This document shows positions 34,346 to 47,364 of a DNA stretch of 64,000 nucleotides, piece by piece; position 1 is the stretch's first letter; each line of letters opens with the position of its first letter. Under the pieces are notes generated by a model. That model worked only from the letters and a program-made list of their open reading frames with translations. It did no database searches and was not told the origin of the DNA. Position numbers and translations under genes: made by a program. Source of the stretch: Lineolata rhizophorae (taxonomy: Eukaryota > Ascomycota > Dothideomycetes > Lineolatales > Lineolataceae); assembly GCA_010093515.1 (NCBI GenBank), contig MU001672.1, positions 1,093,508 through 1,157,507 of the forward strand, given 5' to 3'.

Positions 34346-36097
34346 GCTGGCAGAAACGGTGGTCGGCGGTGGAGCTGCGATGCTACTGGTCGCGTGTGTT
34401 TGTTGACGACCGGACGGATCGGACAGTCGACGGAAGCGCAAAGAGGACTGTCGGAGCCCGCTGAGGGCAGATGAACGGAGAGCGCAGAGTGGATTCAGCA
34501 GGTGAGCTGGCTCGTTGCTCGGGATAGCTGTCGTGGGCCGAGCGGAGCGGCGCGTCGCTTTCTTTCTCCGGTCGTGACGATGGATGGATGTGGACGTTTT
34601 CTCGCCTGCCAGGCGGTGAGCCACCAAGCTTGGCGGTGTGGCGTGTGGCGGAAGTCCCGAGCAACTGCGGGGAAACGAGCCTCCGATTTGCACGGCGTGG
34701 GCGAGTTGGCCTCAAGCCACCCCCACCACCAATTCAGATTATACGTACTACGTACAGCATGCAATATCAACGCCCACTTATACATAAAACCGCCTTCTTC
34801 TTGCTTTTGCTTCTCGCTAAGCAGTTCCACGACCAGGGGGGCCCTCAGCGCTTTTGTTTTCCTTCCTCGCGCGCTTTACCTGCATAGGCAAGCAAGCGCC
34901 GCTCCCGCTGTGGACCCGACGTTGGACCGTTTGATCTAGGGCGGTGGCGCGGGCCGGGGTCGTTGGATACATACATAGGCCAAGGGCATTGCCCGAACGC
35001 ACCAAGGCTTCATGGGATCGACGGGAATGCTCGTTTTGGCACCCAATTACTGCGGTGGGGATTGGCTGCTCCACACCTATTGTCTAGCCCTGCAAAACCC
35101 CCGGGCACGCCGCACAATCCTCGACCATTTGCAGCTCTTCACGCATGCAGCAAGGACAATCGTCAACTTTTCTTTCGCACGCCTTAGACATCAGTCGACT
35201 GCACGGATGGCCTGTCTCGCGCTCCAATAGGATCGCAGTCGCATTTTATCCCCTTGCGTTCGCCAATCGGACCGTTTATCACGGATGCACAGAGAAATGG
35301 ATTTTCGTTTTCGCTCTGTACGTATTATGTACCCAGGAGTGCACGCGAACCCCTCGCTGACCCGAGCGCAGTCCCTAGCTCGTCTCGTATCGAGTCCGGC
35401 GGGAGCTCCCTAAATGAAACCAACACTGGGCCCAGCAGTTTTGAAGCGCATAGGTAATTTCTTTGTATTTCGCATCACGCGGGTTTTGTCTACCGCAAGC
35501 AAACGTGCAGGCAGGCAATGACTTCAGCGGTACCTGCGGTGAGCTGCATGCACTGTCCCAACACGTTGATTGCGGTCGGCCAGTAAGTAATTTCCACGAC
35601 TAGTCAAAGAAAATTGCGGGAGTCTTCTTCTCCCCACCTCTAGTTCGCAAAACCCCCATTGCGGCTTCGATGTGCTGTGGCGGATGTCTTTCTCAGACGC
35701 TAGCTCGGCGGCCCGGCGCAGAAGCTAACCCTGTTCGCATTGGATTGGAAACCGGTAAGACAAATGGCAACTTCCGAGTGAGAACTCCGATACAGTGAAA
35801 CGTTTGCGACAAATCGAAAATGGCGAATCCCCCAGAGAAGATGCCGTCCGTCTTTCATACAAGGTATCCGTGGTATCCCGTAACAGAAAAGGAAAGAGAA
35901 GCGAGGCGATGTGAGTATGTGGCACGTATATACAGAAGGGAAAAGGAAAATGGTGATGGTGTCCACCATGCGTCTGCCGTCATCATCAAGCGAGTGGTCT
36001 TTCAGAAAATTTCACAGGAGAAGAAGAAAAAGAAAATAAATGTGGCGAATGTGTTGAGACTGGAGATATGAAAGGGACGAGTGGAAGCTCCACCTTA
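34346..36097. other. Intergenic region upstream of apq12
   Basis: This 1.75 kb lies between apq12 (minus) and the next gene (minus). It should contain the apq12 promoter near its left end and the 3' flank of the Mid2-like gene near its right end. Reading frames are short and lack family features. Confidence 0.55.
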
Positions 36098-37300
36098 TTA
36101 ACCCGACACGTCGGACACGGACCCGTTCATCCTTGGCAACGACCTTGTCGAGCTCGTCGGATGCGCGGGTATCCAGTCATTGGCGTAGAAGCCGAAATCG
36201 AAGTCCGAAACATCCGTCAACGAAGGCAGCTGCATGGGCAACTTGGCTCTCGACGGGCTCTTTGGCATGGCGGGCGTGTGCTGCTGCTTGGGCGAGCCCC
36301 CCTTGGGCGATGACGACAAGGCGGCAGCACCTGCACCAGCACCGATTGCTCCAGCACCACCGCCGCCAACGGCCCCTAACTGCTCGTCAGACGCGCGGGT
36401 GGGCGAGAAGGGTGTGGGTGGGCGGTCGTAAATCGACAGGCTCGACTTGGCCCGCGAGTGCCGCGAGCCCCGCGTCGAGTTTGACCTGTACGCGTATAGC
36501 TGGCTCTCGAAGGGGTTCTCGAAGGGGTTCTCGCCCGGGGCCGCGGCACCGTTGAGCATGGGCGACCTACTGTCGCCGGTGAGGAGTGGGCGCGAGCGGG
36601 CGTAGCGACTGCTCCCGGCGTCCGACGGCCGCAGCATGCCGTCTTTCTCCTCCCGATGGTCGTTGCCCCGCGTCGGCTTCCGCCACGACTCGAAGACGGA
36701 GTCGTCGAGCGGCGTCACGGAGCGGCCGGGAAAGAAGCGGCCCTTGCGCTGTTTGCGCCAACCGAGCCAGACAACGGCGCAGAAGAGAAGGATGGCCACG
36801 AAGCCGAGGACGCTGCCGATGATGATGGCGAGCTTCTGCTGGTGCTTGTCCGCGTCGCCGGAGTCGTCGGAGCCGTCGGAGCCATCCGAGCCCGAGGCAG
36901 CTGCGCTAGATGTTGTTGCGGCTGAGGGTGCGGCTATGAGTCCGGAGGATGCGGCCGTGGCAGTGCCGGCTGCTAGTGACGAGCCGGCTCGAATCGTCGA
37001 CGTGATGAATGAAGAGGCGAGTGTGCTGCTAGCAGCTGAAGGAGAGTCGGAGTCGTCCGTTGCCGAGGCTGATGCCGAAGCTGCATCCGAAGTTGATGCC
37101 GAAGCGGAAGAAGGAGAAGTCGTGGATGCCGCCGTAGAATCGCCGACAAGTATCGAGTCGATGTTTTCACCCTCAGGATCGTCCGGGTCGGGCCGTAAGG
37201 GCAGTGATGGCCTGTCACCGTCCGAGTCTTGCGCCAGCGAGAGACCGATTTGGGAAAGCAGCAGGAGAACTTCTGCCGAGGACCGTGAGATTCGAGGCAT
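36098..37300 (-). CDS. Mid2-like single-pass membrane protein with Ser-rich ectodomain
   Basis: One exon encodes 400 residues. A signal peptide (1-23, LLLLSQIGLSLA) is followed by an acidic then Ser/Ala/Thr-rich ectodomain (about 25-153) fit for O-mannosylation. A membrane helix runs from 157 to 180 (KLAIIIGSVLGFVAILLFCAVVWLGW), then a basic stop (RKQRKGR) and a disordered cytoplasmic tail of about 210 residues rich in Ser, Pro and Gly. The layout is that of Mid2/Wsc-type cell-wall stress sensors, but there is no WSC domain, so the role is inference. The tail has two overlapping NPF motifs (258-260 and 262-264), which in other proteins bind EH-domain endocytic adaptors, and a short Gly/Ala run. 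The family is poorly conserved outside the helix. Confidence 0.8.
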   Translation of the reverse strand: MPRISRSSAEVLLLLSQIGLSLAQDSDGDRPSLPLRPDPDDPEGENIDSILVGDSTAASTTSPSSASASTSDAASASASATDDSDSPSAASSTLASSFITSTIRAGSSLAAGTATAASSGLIAAPSAATTSSAAASGSDGSDGSDDSGDADKHQQKLAIIIGSVLGFVAILLFCAVVWLGWRKQRKGRFFPGRSVTPLDDSVFESWRKPTRGNDHREEKDGMLRPSDAGSSRYARSRPLLTGDSRSPMLNGAAAPGENPFENPFESQLYAYRSNSTRGSRHSRAKSSLSIYDRPPTPFSPTRASDEQLGAVGGGGAGAIGAGAGAAALSSSPKGGSPKQQHTPAMPKSPSRAKLPMQLPSLTDVSDFDFGFYANDWIPAHPTSSTRSLPRMNGSVSDVSG

Positions 37301-40300
37301 TGTCGTCGGCTAGTAGAAAAGCTAAAAAGAAGTTTGAAGTCCTCTAAACTTCTTCCGGTGCGCCTTAGCCGTCCTGACGGGGAAGGAGGGGAGAACGACA
37401 GCTCGTTCGCTCTCGTGCCTGCGGCCGAAGAACAGAAGAGAGGGAAGGGAAGCGGAAGCTTAACAATGGCGGGGCCACGCCGAGGTTCTTGGAAATGGTG
37501 AAACAATGAGCCTTTCGGCCAGACGCCGCGCAAGAGCTCTTGTCACCGATGCGACATAGGTATCAGCGGTGGAGAATGACCGGCTGGGGCAGTTGGGAAC
37601 AGACGAAACGAACACAACTGGGGCCTTCCCCGGGAGCGGGGGTGGGTGGGATATAGGTAGAGACGGAGGACTCGAGCGAGCGGTGCGCGCAGGCACGGGT
37701 TGGAGCGGGCGGACGAGACTAATAACTCTAAACTAGAGGCTTAGCAGACGGCAGTGAAGGCCCGAAATATCGGTGAGTGAGCGCGGCGATTGCGTGCATG
37801 GCCCGGGATCAATTTAGCAATTGCCCTGCGAGCGGGCGTTGGCTCGGTGGACTACCAGAAGGCGGGCATGCTGGATCGAATTTCGACAGCCAGACTCCCA
37901 GACTGGCGCTCGAAAAGGGATCCCCGCAGTACCGGGGGTTGGAAAGAAGGGGTGGCACGCACCTACGCACATGGCGCCCGATAAGAGCGGCGGCCGTCCC
38001 TTGCTTAGGCGACGATAGCGCGGGTCCTAAGCGTCCTAGCAAGGCACGGACCCGCGGGCCCCGGGCGGGCAGATCGTACCTGTGCGGAAAACGTGGCCGA
38101 GAGAGGCCGGACGCGGCCCCGGCGTTTCTGCTTTCGGGGCCTGGTTTTTGCTTGCGCTGAGCCAGCCGGATTCGACCCTCTTGCTGGCCCCCTCCCTCCC
38201 TCCGCCGCCTCCTGCAGGAGCTGGCGCTGCGATCAGCATGCTCGGGCATCCCTTCTGCATCTGCTCGCAGCTTTTAGCTCCAGGGGCCCGGTCTGCGGAC
38301 GAGGAGAAATTCCGTCTTCCCCTCTTCTTCCCTTTCTTATTATTATGTGCCGACCACTGTTATACAGCTTGCGTCGAGCCAAACAGACGACGGCGGTTCT
38401 TTTCGCGATGGCTGCCATTTCAAGATCCGTGCAGGCCTTTGCCAGGCCGTTGAATTGGCGGCCAGCCGCAGTCGGCATTCCCCAAGGAACCCCTGCATGG
38501 ATCGCGTTTGAAGACAGCCGCACGGCCGAAATGAGGGTTTCGATTTCATTGGCCGGGTTTCCTGCCCGGCTCCATCTAAATAGCGTTTTCATGAGATGTC
38601 CTGGAGCACAAGGTACGCGCCGAGGTACCCACCTAGGACCTGATAGAGCGAAGTGAGAGTCGGTGACCGGTTATTGTGCTCTCTCCACTTCCGCGAATCC
38701 CCGGAAACCTGGGCACGTGCTGTCGGAACCAGGCACCTCGTCTTCGTAAAACGGATAGCAGGGAAATTGGGTGTGGGTTGGAACTGCGACAGAGTTGGAG
38801 CCGCCCTGTGTAGCGCCCGTCTAGCCTCTCGGCCTCGGGCGGTGTATTGTGTACTAAAAAGCCCTTTAGGGTAGCGGACCAGACCGTTGCGGCCTCGCCT
38901 GCCCCAGGTCTCGGTGGCTCCCTCTCCCATCGCCCTTCCCGCTCTAAGCGAAAAGCGATTGGCTTCGCCGCGGAAGCGCAGGTGGCACGGCGGTTGGTCA
39001 TGCGGACGGCAACGAACGGGGTGATCCGCACGCGAAACGAGCGAGAGAGATTCAACCACCGATTGATCCCAGACGGGAAGCAAGGGGCCCCGGCCCGGTT
39101 TGTGTGCCCTGGCATCGTGTGCGGGAGGCGCCTCCTCCACCTTTTCTTGTCCTTTTGGGTGTGTTCACTGTTGCCCTGGGACTGCCGAAGGTTCAGCGCG
39201 CATCGGTTTTCGCCTCTCCGGGCCCAGGCAGGCGAAAGCCCCGTCCGTCCTGGACGGAAAGCAGAAGCCGGAGACAACATGCTACGTTCCGTCCAGGTCT
39301 TCCCTGGAGATTTGAATCGCTTGCTCGGCCGCAAGTCAGGCCGCCGCTCTCTCTTCGTGCGCTCTTTCGCGAATCGCACTTGAAAGACGCCCAGCCTTCC
39401 TGTCTTGTCTTGCTTCCTGCGCCGCGCAGCCGCACCTGCAGAGCCCCCTTCCGCCATGCATTGTACAACGAACCTAGGTAGCTACGGTAGCCAGGTAACC
39501 AAGGTGGCCAGGGACAAGCGCGAAGTCTACAGGCAGTTCTGTGACGGTGGCTTGCATGCGGTGTGTAGGCCCCGTCCCGCTGGGCAAGTAAGTCGTGGCG
39601 GGTGGGTGGGCGAGCTAGGCAAGAAACCTCAGGAACTAGGTCCGGCAACGTCCGCCTCTCAGTCGTTCGCGTTGAGGAGCGCCGGTTTGGTTGGTAGAAA
39701 GGCCTGAGTCGTCCCGTCATCTGCGAGTCTCCGGTGTGAGGCGCACGGCCCGCTAAACGGCATCGGCCCCCGGCTTCCCGCATCCTTGGCCGAACCAGCT
39801 GGGAAACAGCGAGGGCGGTGGTCGTGTTGTTGGCCTAGCCACCACCAACACTTGCCAGGTCCTGGCAAAGCTGTTATAGGCTGAGCATGCTAAAATGGCT
39901 GCATGTAGGCAGTCAGTACCAAGATAGGGACTAACTGTCTAGTCACTAGAATTGATCGGTCAGTTCACTTCACTTCAGTCCGCCTAGTCCACCTACATCG
40001 CTGCCGCTGGCCACCGCTACTTGCGCTGCTGCAGACACGCTACTGCACCACATAATTACCCGTCTGGTCCACTCAGGATGGCGACGATGCAGCTGCTATA
40101 ACTAAAGTGTGCTGGACATCCCTTTGCCGGCTCGGCACCTGCTGCTTGCGCCTGGCCGGCTATTCTATGTGTACTCGACCTGCCTCCATCCCTAGCCGGG
40201 TTCCACCCGGTGGGTGGATGACCTGCACACCGTCTGCTGTGCCGTCCGTCTAGTCGTGATGGTGTGGTGTCTGGTGTGGTGTCTGGATGGAGGGGGGGGC

Positions 40301-41125
40301 CCGGCGAACGCGGCCCTCCCCTAACTAGTCAGCTAGCCGAGACAAAAGTGTTCTCCCTGGGCCCGCTCAGCAAGGCAGACTTCGCAGCGCCCTTACTCCC
40401 TCACCTGCTTGCTGTGCCAGGCATGTATGTACTCCCGCGACCTTCCGATACACACCGAGGAAGCAGTGGACGAGTGAGGATGCCAAATCTCGCGGCACAG
40501 CTTCTGTTGCCCTAAGCACTTGACCCGGCCCTCGGGTTTTGAACTTACGTACCTTACGTCCTGTCTCGCATTACATCCCACACAGCCTTGCAAGCCGTGC
40601 CGCTCTGTCTTACTGCGCCCTAATGATTCATGCTACCAAGTTTCGTTCGAGGCGGGGCAATCCATCGCGGGGCTCGCAGGGAACCCAAGAGCTTCTTCTC
40701 CCCCCATCACCTTAGCCTGGACGGCGGCTGACAGTTTGTCGGCACGTCACTTGTTCCATGCGCCGACGCTGGGCTTCCTGAAACGACCTTGACGGAATCC
40801 ATCGGACGACGTTGAAACAAGAGCACGGCGGCAAAGGCTCTTTCAGCTGCAGCCTTCTTATTTTTTTCTTTTTTCTTTTTTTCCCCTCACACCTTAGCTA
40901 CCAACGTCCAGCCTTGCAAGGATCACATTCCATAATCACGATTAGGCGCTGTCAGCGGCGTAGAACACGCGTCGACGCACCGATTCACAGAAGTCATGAG
41001 TCGAGACGCGGCAAAGAAGCCTTAGCCGTCATCACGGCCGGATGGCGGTTCAATTGTTGAACTGATTACTGCGAGTTTCTATCTCGGCATCGTAGTAGTA
41101 CACAATAGCCCTACATCCGGTCTAT
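37301..41125. other. 3.8 kb intergenic region between Mid2-like gene and dis3
   Basis: The left 0.5 kb is the probable promoter of the Mid2-like gene. The rest is GC-rich with many overlapping open frames on both strands, the longest 274 codons (39457-38633, minus), but their amino-acid make-up is Arg/Pro/Ala-rich and frame-independent as expected from composition. A short repeat of TGGTGTGGTGTC lies near 40260-40285, and a T-rich pyrimidine tract at about 40857-40888. I see no supported gene. Confidence 0.55.
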
Positions 41126-44100
41126 CTATAGCAAGACCAACTTGACTTTCCTTTTGCCGGTCGACTCCTCCTGCTCATCGCTGATGCGCACCCTGACTTT
41201 CTGGAACAATTCGACGGTCGCCTCGCGCGAACCCCTCACCGTGAGCACGTAGTTCTCGGCGTCGTACGACGCCTGCGGCTCGGGCGCGGCCAGGTCGCGC
41301 AGCCGGATCAGGCTCTCGATGCCGAAGCGCGGCACGAAGACGACGAAGCCGTTCAGGAAGACCTTCATGACGAAGCCTTCCTCGTCGACAACGTGGCCCT
41401 TGAGCGCCTGGCCGACGTAGTACTCGACGCTGGCGCGGCCCGCCATCTGCGCGTTGCGGTGCCGCACGTTGATGTTCTTGCACGCGGCCTCGAGCTTGGC
41501 CTTGCTAAGTAGGCTCGAGTCCAGGTGCTCGTATTCGATGGCGGCCGCGAGCTGGCGGTGCGCGACCAGATCCGCGTACCGCCGAATCGGGCTAGTGAAG
41601 TGCGTGTAGATCTCGCTCGCCAGGCCGTAGTGCCTAAATTCCGGGTACGACTGCGTCCCCGAGCAAAAGTACTCGGCCGACATCATGCATCGCGTAGCCA
41701 TGATGCGGATCAGGGTGTTGAAGAAGGGGTTTACCGGGTCGACGCAGGTGTCGAGAGAATCAGCCAGCGCCTTGGAGCTCTCGGTGCGCAGCTCCATGCC
41801 GCGCTTGACCTTCAATTGGTTCTGCAGCTCTTCGAAGTTGGTTTTAGGCGGCGCGGCGTGCCGCCGCAGCAGTGCGGTCTGGGGAAATGCATCGTAATTC
41901 TTGCTGGCGACACTGATGTTGGCCAATAGCATAAATTCCTCGACGAGCGAATTTGTGTCGAGCTGCTGTTTCGTTTGCACGTCGACAGGGTCCGAAGTCT
42001 CGGATTCCGTCTGCACCTTGACTTCCGGGCTCGCTAAGTTGAGAGCCCCTGCATCCATCCTTTTTTGCCGAAGCTTCTTCGACAACATCAGCAGAGCGCG
42101 CAACCCCGCCGTGAGCTCGTCCTGCTGTGACTGGTCGTTAATCCGGGTCTGGGCTTGCTCGTAGCTAAACGCTTCCCGGGAGCGAATGACGGATTTGGTA
42201 AAGTCTGCTGTGACGATGTCGGCGTCTGGCGTCACTTCCCAAATAACTGAGAATGCATAACGCTCAACATAAGGCTTTAGCGAGCAAAGATCTGTGCCAA
42301 GCAGCGTTGGAAGCATGTCAATGCGTTTGTCAACTAGGTATACGGTAGTGCCCCTCATGCTCGCCTCCTTGTCCATAGCGTTATTGGGCTTGACAAAGTG
42401 GGACACGTCCGCGATATGGACCCCGACTTCGTAATTTCCGTTCGGTAGCTTCCGAGCGTGTAGGGCGTCGTCTATGTCAACGCATCCAGGAGGGTCAATA
42501 CTCGCGACTAGGAGGTCGCGCAAATCGCGGCGACCTCGCCAACCAGGGTCTTCCATATTTTCCGGCACTTTCCAACTGTGGCCCTCGGCAGGGAGGCAGT
42601 CGAGAACCGTTTTGGGAAACGGCCGATATTGGACGTCGAATTCGAGCAACAAGGCTTCCGTTTCGGCACCTTTTGATTCCAATTCTCCCAGGGACCTCAC
42701 AAAGTGGCCAAACGGGTATCGCGTCTCACGATCCCAGGAATCAATGGTGACCAACACCCGCTTGCCGAGCAGCTCTCCGGCCTGCCTCGTTTTTACCCTT
42801 ATTTTGGGGATTTTCTTATCCATGGGAATAAGAAATACGGTCTGCTGAACACGACCCCGTTTGGCGGAAGACTTGACCGAGTCCCGATCGATGTGGCCCA
42901 CGTATTGCCTCCAGTTGCGTTTGATGACACCCACGACCCGCGCGGTAGGCTGTGGCCTACCCTCTTTGCTTTTACCATGCATTCGCTTGACGTCCTCCTG
43001 CAAAGCTCGTCGCTCTTGCTCCGTGACCACCGCCTCGTCTTCCTCAACATCTGCATTCTCATTCCTGTTAAAAGCTTCTTCTTCGATAATTTGAGAAGAC
43101 GGTGCTTTCCACTGATCCTTGGGAAGAACTTCAACAACCACGACATCGCCGGATACGGATCGATTGCTATTTTCTCTTCCGATCACCAATAGTGGCCGTT
43201 CAAATTCAGCGACCTGCACAGAACCCTCCAAGTAGTTGTATGGCGACACATTGAAAATGCCCTGGTGTAGCGTGCCCGCCTTGATACCAGTGAGCATCTT
43301 CGACAGGGAATAATACTCGGGATAGACAAGCTTTCCTTGTCCCGTGATTGCCCCTCGCTGTTCACGGCCTTCATTGACCATGTCAAGAAGTTCGTTGGCA
43401 TTTTCGAGTTCGGACACGTAGCCCGGTACTGTACCAAGTCGATCAGCCTGGGGGGTTGCCCTCGTGAACACATAACAGCGGAGTCGGAAATTTTAATAAT
43501 GACAATAATAATAAAAGTGACTTACGGGATACGGTTGTCAACCCCTCGGCTTCCGCTTTGCGGAGGTTATCCCTATCGTCGCTGAGCATGACGACCGTTG
43601 GCGGCTTGACATTCTTGCGCTTTTGAACGGCCTGGTTAAGATGAATGCCGTACCACTCGACCGCTTTGCGAATAGCACGGTCGTTGCGGTCGTTGATGGT
43701 TTCGCCCTGCTCCCACGTGACATACGTCTCGAGACGGAAATCGTTGAAGAAGACGAAGAAGCGCTTGTCTTCGTTCTTGGTGAGGCTGACTAGCCGATGA
43801 TAGAGCGGGAGCGAGCGGTTCTTGACTTCCTCAAGCACGGTCTGGAGCACGACGACGTCGCGAAACGCCGTCTCGACCTCGAAGAGGTCCATGGCGGATA
43901 GGAAGGCGTTCGTATCCGGGAGCAGATAGTGGCCATTCGGGAATTTCGGCGTGGCTGCAGGGCTGTCGGAGAGCACAAACGGTGGCACTATTGCCCATGG
44001 TTAGAACGTTTTATGCGGAAAGTTGACCTTGCGGGGAACGTAATGTACCTTTGTTGTGCGAGTCTCGCGGCGCTATTGCCAGACACGGAGAGCACAGCTT

Positions 44101-44244
44101 GGACGAGCACGGGATGTCCTGCCTAAGATATATCTCGCGCACAATCTTCTGGACCTTGCCGTTCCTCAAGGACCGCACGTATGTCTTGCTGGAGAGGCTC
44201 GAAGCGGCCGGGTCGTCGCCCGGTGCCCTTTTGAGACTGGTCAT
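41126..44244 (-). CDS. dis3: Exosome ribonuclease Dis3/Rrp44
   Basis: Exons 44244-44049, 43987-43526 and 43428-41126 give 986 residues. The N-terminus has the CR3 motif (CSSKLCSPC, C-x4-C-x2-C) used to bind the exosome core. A PIN endonuclease domain follows with its acidic residues in LLPDTNAF, ETINDRNDRAIRKA and LSDDRDN. Two cold-shock domains come next, then the RNB exonuclease (IDPPGCVDIDDALHARKL, which carries the catalytic aspartates, and FTSPIRRYADLVAHRQL), and an S1 domain at the end. The enzyme degrades RNA 3' to 5' and cuts internally, in nucleus and cytoplasm. The second intron acceptor is set at TACAG/TACC because it yields TTVSLPGYVSELENANELL, as expected after the PIN domain. 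The gene is divergent from vma13. Confidence 0.96.
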
Positions 44245-44629
44245 AGCCTCGTTTGCTCGAGGAAGTCTGTGGCTGCAGTGTAGATATCGCTTGATGGCAG
44301 CAACTTCGCGCGCAGCTCCGGCGAAGAACGAGCTCGCGCACACGTGCGGCGGGCGGTCGAAGGTGAACGGCAGGGCGTGGCGCAGGCGAGGCAGGCGGGC
44401 AGGCATGATGCATGCAGGGTGTGGCTGGTGGGTGATTGGCCAAGAAGCTCGGGAGCTCCCCGCCAGGCCCAGCTGCCTCGTTCCTTCTGCTGCCGCGGCT
44501 CCCTGCGATAACCCGCCCGCCACGACGTCGCGAGCTCCCCCAAGCTCCCAGCCTCTCTCGCCGCCCAACAGCCCTTCACGCCCGCCCCCCCAATCTGCAG
44601 CCGTCCCCACGCCTTCACGCTAGCCCGCC
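44245..44629. promoter_or_regulatory. Divergent dis3/vma13 control region
   Basis: Just 385 bp separate the two start codons. A CCAAT box in reverse (ATTGG) is at 44435-44439, near the middle, within TTGGCCAA. The right half is C-rich on the plus strand, as expected for the vma13 leader. Confidence 0.65.
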
Positions 44630-46360
44630 ATGTCGCTCGACCCGCCGACGTACATCCTCTCGCTGCAGAACAACACGCGCGCCAGGCCCATCTCGTGGGA
44701 AGGCGCCGTGCGGGCCAAGACCATCTCCGACGCCGACCTCAACAAGATCAAGTCCATCGACAAGGTGCGCAAGGAGCAGCGCCGTCAGACCGTCGAGCAG
44801 GACCTGCCGGGCTTCACCGCTCTGCTTCTGGGCGGTCCCAAGGATGGCTCGCCCAGCATCTTCCAGTCGGCCGCCAAGAGGCCCGACATTGTGCAGTACA
44901 TGCTGGTGCTGGTGGGGGATTGTATAGACGGTATGCACCTATGCAAGTTTCTATCACGTTTTGTCTTCTAGATGGTGTATCTAGGCGCTGTATCTGATTG
45001 AACACGCTCTTTCGGCCCCTTGGTTTCTTCGCTCGGATGGTTCATATACGCTTCACGCTCGACACTAACTGTGTCTTCCTCTACCTGCAGAAATTCCACC
45101 GCTTGTCACCTCCATGCTCAAGCACCCTTCTCCATTCAAGCCATTCCTCCCTCTTCTCAAATCAACCTCCTCCAACCCAGAAGACCCGATCCCGCTACTC
45201 GCCTCCTCAGTGCTATCGAGCCTCATATCCGCAGCCGTGATCGCGTCCTCCAGCTCCGCCCCGTCCCAGAAGCACATCGACGAGGCGCTGCCGCAGCTCT
45301 ACGGCTACGTTGCCACGCTGGTCAAGAGCACCGATGCCGGCCTGCAGGACATCGGCGTGCAGGAGTACTCGGCCCTGTTGCGGAGCACGCGCGCGCGCGA
45401 GATCTTCTGGGACATGCGCGACACGACGCTGGCCCCGCTCATGGACATCCTGCGCGCCGCGGCGGGCACGAGCAAGGATGGGGACTCGACGCTGTGGAGC
45501 GGTGGGTCGAGCGCGCGCACCGTCACCGAGACGGGCATCTCGGGCGGCGTCGGCATCCAGCTACTGTACCACTGCTTGTTGGTGGTTTGGCAGCTGAGCT
45601 TCGAGGGAGAGATGGTTGGAGATGGGTTGCACGAGTGAGTTGCTGCCCTATTCCTAGTCCTTGGTTTCATTCGTTCAGTATATAGGAACAGGTAAGAAAT
45701 CGCGTGATGAGAGCCTAGCACGCTGACCATCGAGACTTTTCATTTCGCAGCGAACATGACATCCTAATTCTCTACGTCCAACTCACGCGCATCTCGCCCA
45801 AGGAGAAGACCACGCGCCTCCTCCTTAGCACCTTGCGCAACCTCCTCTCCACGAACCGTACCTCGCTGCTCCCGGCCGCCGTGCTAGCGCGCCTGCCGGC
45901 GCTACTCCAGAACGTGGCGGGCCGGCACCTGACGGACCTAGACCTGCTCGAGGACCTGCAGGCTTTGCGTGAGATGCTCGACGACTACACCAAGACGCAG
46001 ACGACGTTCGACGAGTATGCGGCCGAGGTGCGGTCGGGCCACCTGCGCTGGTCGCCGCCGCACCGGTCCGAGGCCTTCTGGCGCGAGAACGCGCGCCGCA
46101 TCCTCGAGGCCGCCAACGGCGAGCTGCCGCGCAAGCTGGCTGACATCATGGCCAAGAGCTGGGACCACGACCGCCAGGTGCTGGCCGTCGGCTGCAACGA
46201 CGTCGCCTGCCTCGTCCGCGAGGTGCCGGAGAAGAGGCCGATGCTGGAGAAGCTGGGGCTGAAGACGAGGGTCATGGAGTTGATGCAGAGCGGGGATGAG
46301 GCCGTCAGGTGGGAGAGCTTGCGCGCGGTGGGCGAGTGGTTGAGATATAGCTTTGAGTGA
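44630..46360 (+). CDS. vma13: V-type proton ATPase subunit H (Vma13)
   Basis: Exons 44630-44930, 45091-45634 and 45751-46360 give 484 residues, against 478 in yeast. The protein is a helical-repeat subunit of the cytosolic V1 sector, needed for proton pumping and for silencing free V1. Recognised blocks are the N-terminal ISWEGAVRAKTISDADL, LPQLYGYVATLVKSTDAGLQDIGVQEYSALLRS, and the C-terminal domain HLRWSPPHRSEAFWRENARRILE, LAVGCNDVACLVREVPEKR and LGLKTRVMELMQSGDEAVRWESLRAVGEWL. The second junction gives LHDEHDILILYVQLTRISPKEKTTRLLL. Confidence 0.95.
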
Positions 46361-47337
46361 GCTTAGCGGGTAGGAGAAGGAAAAGGGCGGGAGCGATGAG
46401 GTTGGCGACGCGGGCGTGAACAGCGGAAAGGGGAATGGCTGTTTTAGGCCATGACGGATACGTTCAGGTATGTGTGTTTGTGAATCGGGCTGGAATGATT
46501 GCTCTGCGCAGGCAACCCTCGCCCATCTATCCGTCTTCTCGGGATGATAGATTGAACCTGCTCGTTGCCCGCGCGATGCAACCAAACCCACCTTTAGGCG
46601 CATATCTTTCGTGGTTTCGAAGAGGATGTATCTTCTGCATGGCTGTGTCGCTCCCATTCGCCGTCCCCCGCCCTCTTGTCCACTTGCTCTTCGTGTCTAT
46701 GACACCTTTGATCTGTGCCTCAATTTTCCTTATCGCAGTAGTCGGTTAGCAGAAGAAGCGGCCCAATTCTGCCTCCTATTCGAGCTGTCAGCTCGTCTGA
46801 AGCATCAAAGAGACGAAGAGGTGGGGCATTGTATTATTCGAAGCTTTGTTACGTTGGAGTTGTATCTATGCTATCGCGAAGCCAGCCACGCACAAGTTGG
46901 CTTCTCTTTTACTCTTTTTTACTCTTCCCCCGCATGTATCGATTCGAGACTACTATCCAGACGCACGTAGTTTCATTCACATTAGCTAGCACGCCAGGAA
47001 GATATGCAGGCGCTTAGACATAGCAAGCACTAGCAGCAGCCGATAGTAATTCGCCGCATCCAGGAACACTCAGGTTGGCAACATAGCAGTGACCAGTTCA
47101 ATCAATTCGGAAAACAATGATATAAATAGATAAACGCCCCTCTGCAGAGCAGCTTGCCAACGTTGCACGTGTCGCGTACCTCGCGCGCGTCGTGCGCGTT
47201 ATCGCCCAAGAGCCGCCGTTGCTGGGTAGGTAAGTACGTAGGTGCCCAAGCCGTCGGGCGTGGAGCCAGCCACGAGCGAAAAACAAAGGACACTCCAGCC
47301 ACGGTGGACAGCGCCCGGGCGACGCGGGCGAGGCGAA

Positions 47338-47364
47338 CGACGACGACGACGACGACGACGACGA
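47338..47364. repeat. (CGA)9 microsatellite
   Basis: Nine uninterrupted CGA units in non-coding DNA. Confidence 0.9.

Noticed and set aside
36636-37313. 225-codon plus-strand ORF opposite the Mid2-like gene
   Set aside because: It mirrors the Ser-rich ectodomain as Glu/Ala-rich sequence; the minus-strand gene has a signal peptide and membrane helix, this one has nothing.
38633-39457. 274-codon minus-strand ORF
   Set aside because: Unbiased residue mix without motifs, overlapped by several other open frames; no start or intron context supports it.
43429-43480. dis3 exon 3 starting upstream at the ATPQADRLGTV stretch
   Set aside because: No acceptor keeps the phase there; the acceptor at 43429 gives the expected VSLPGYVSELENA junction.
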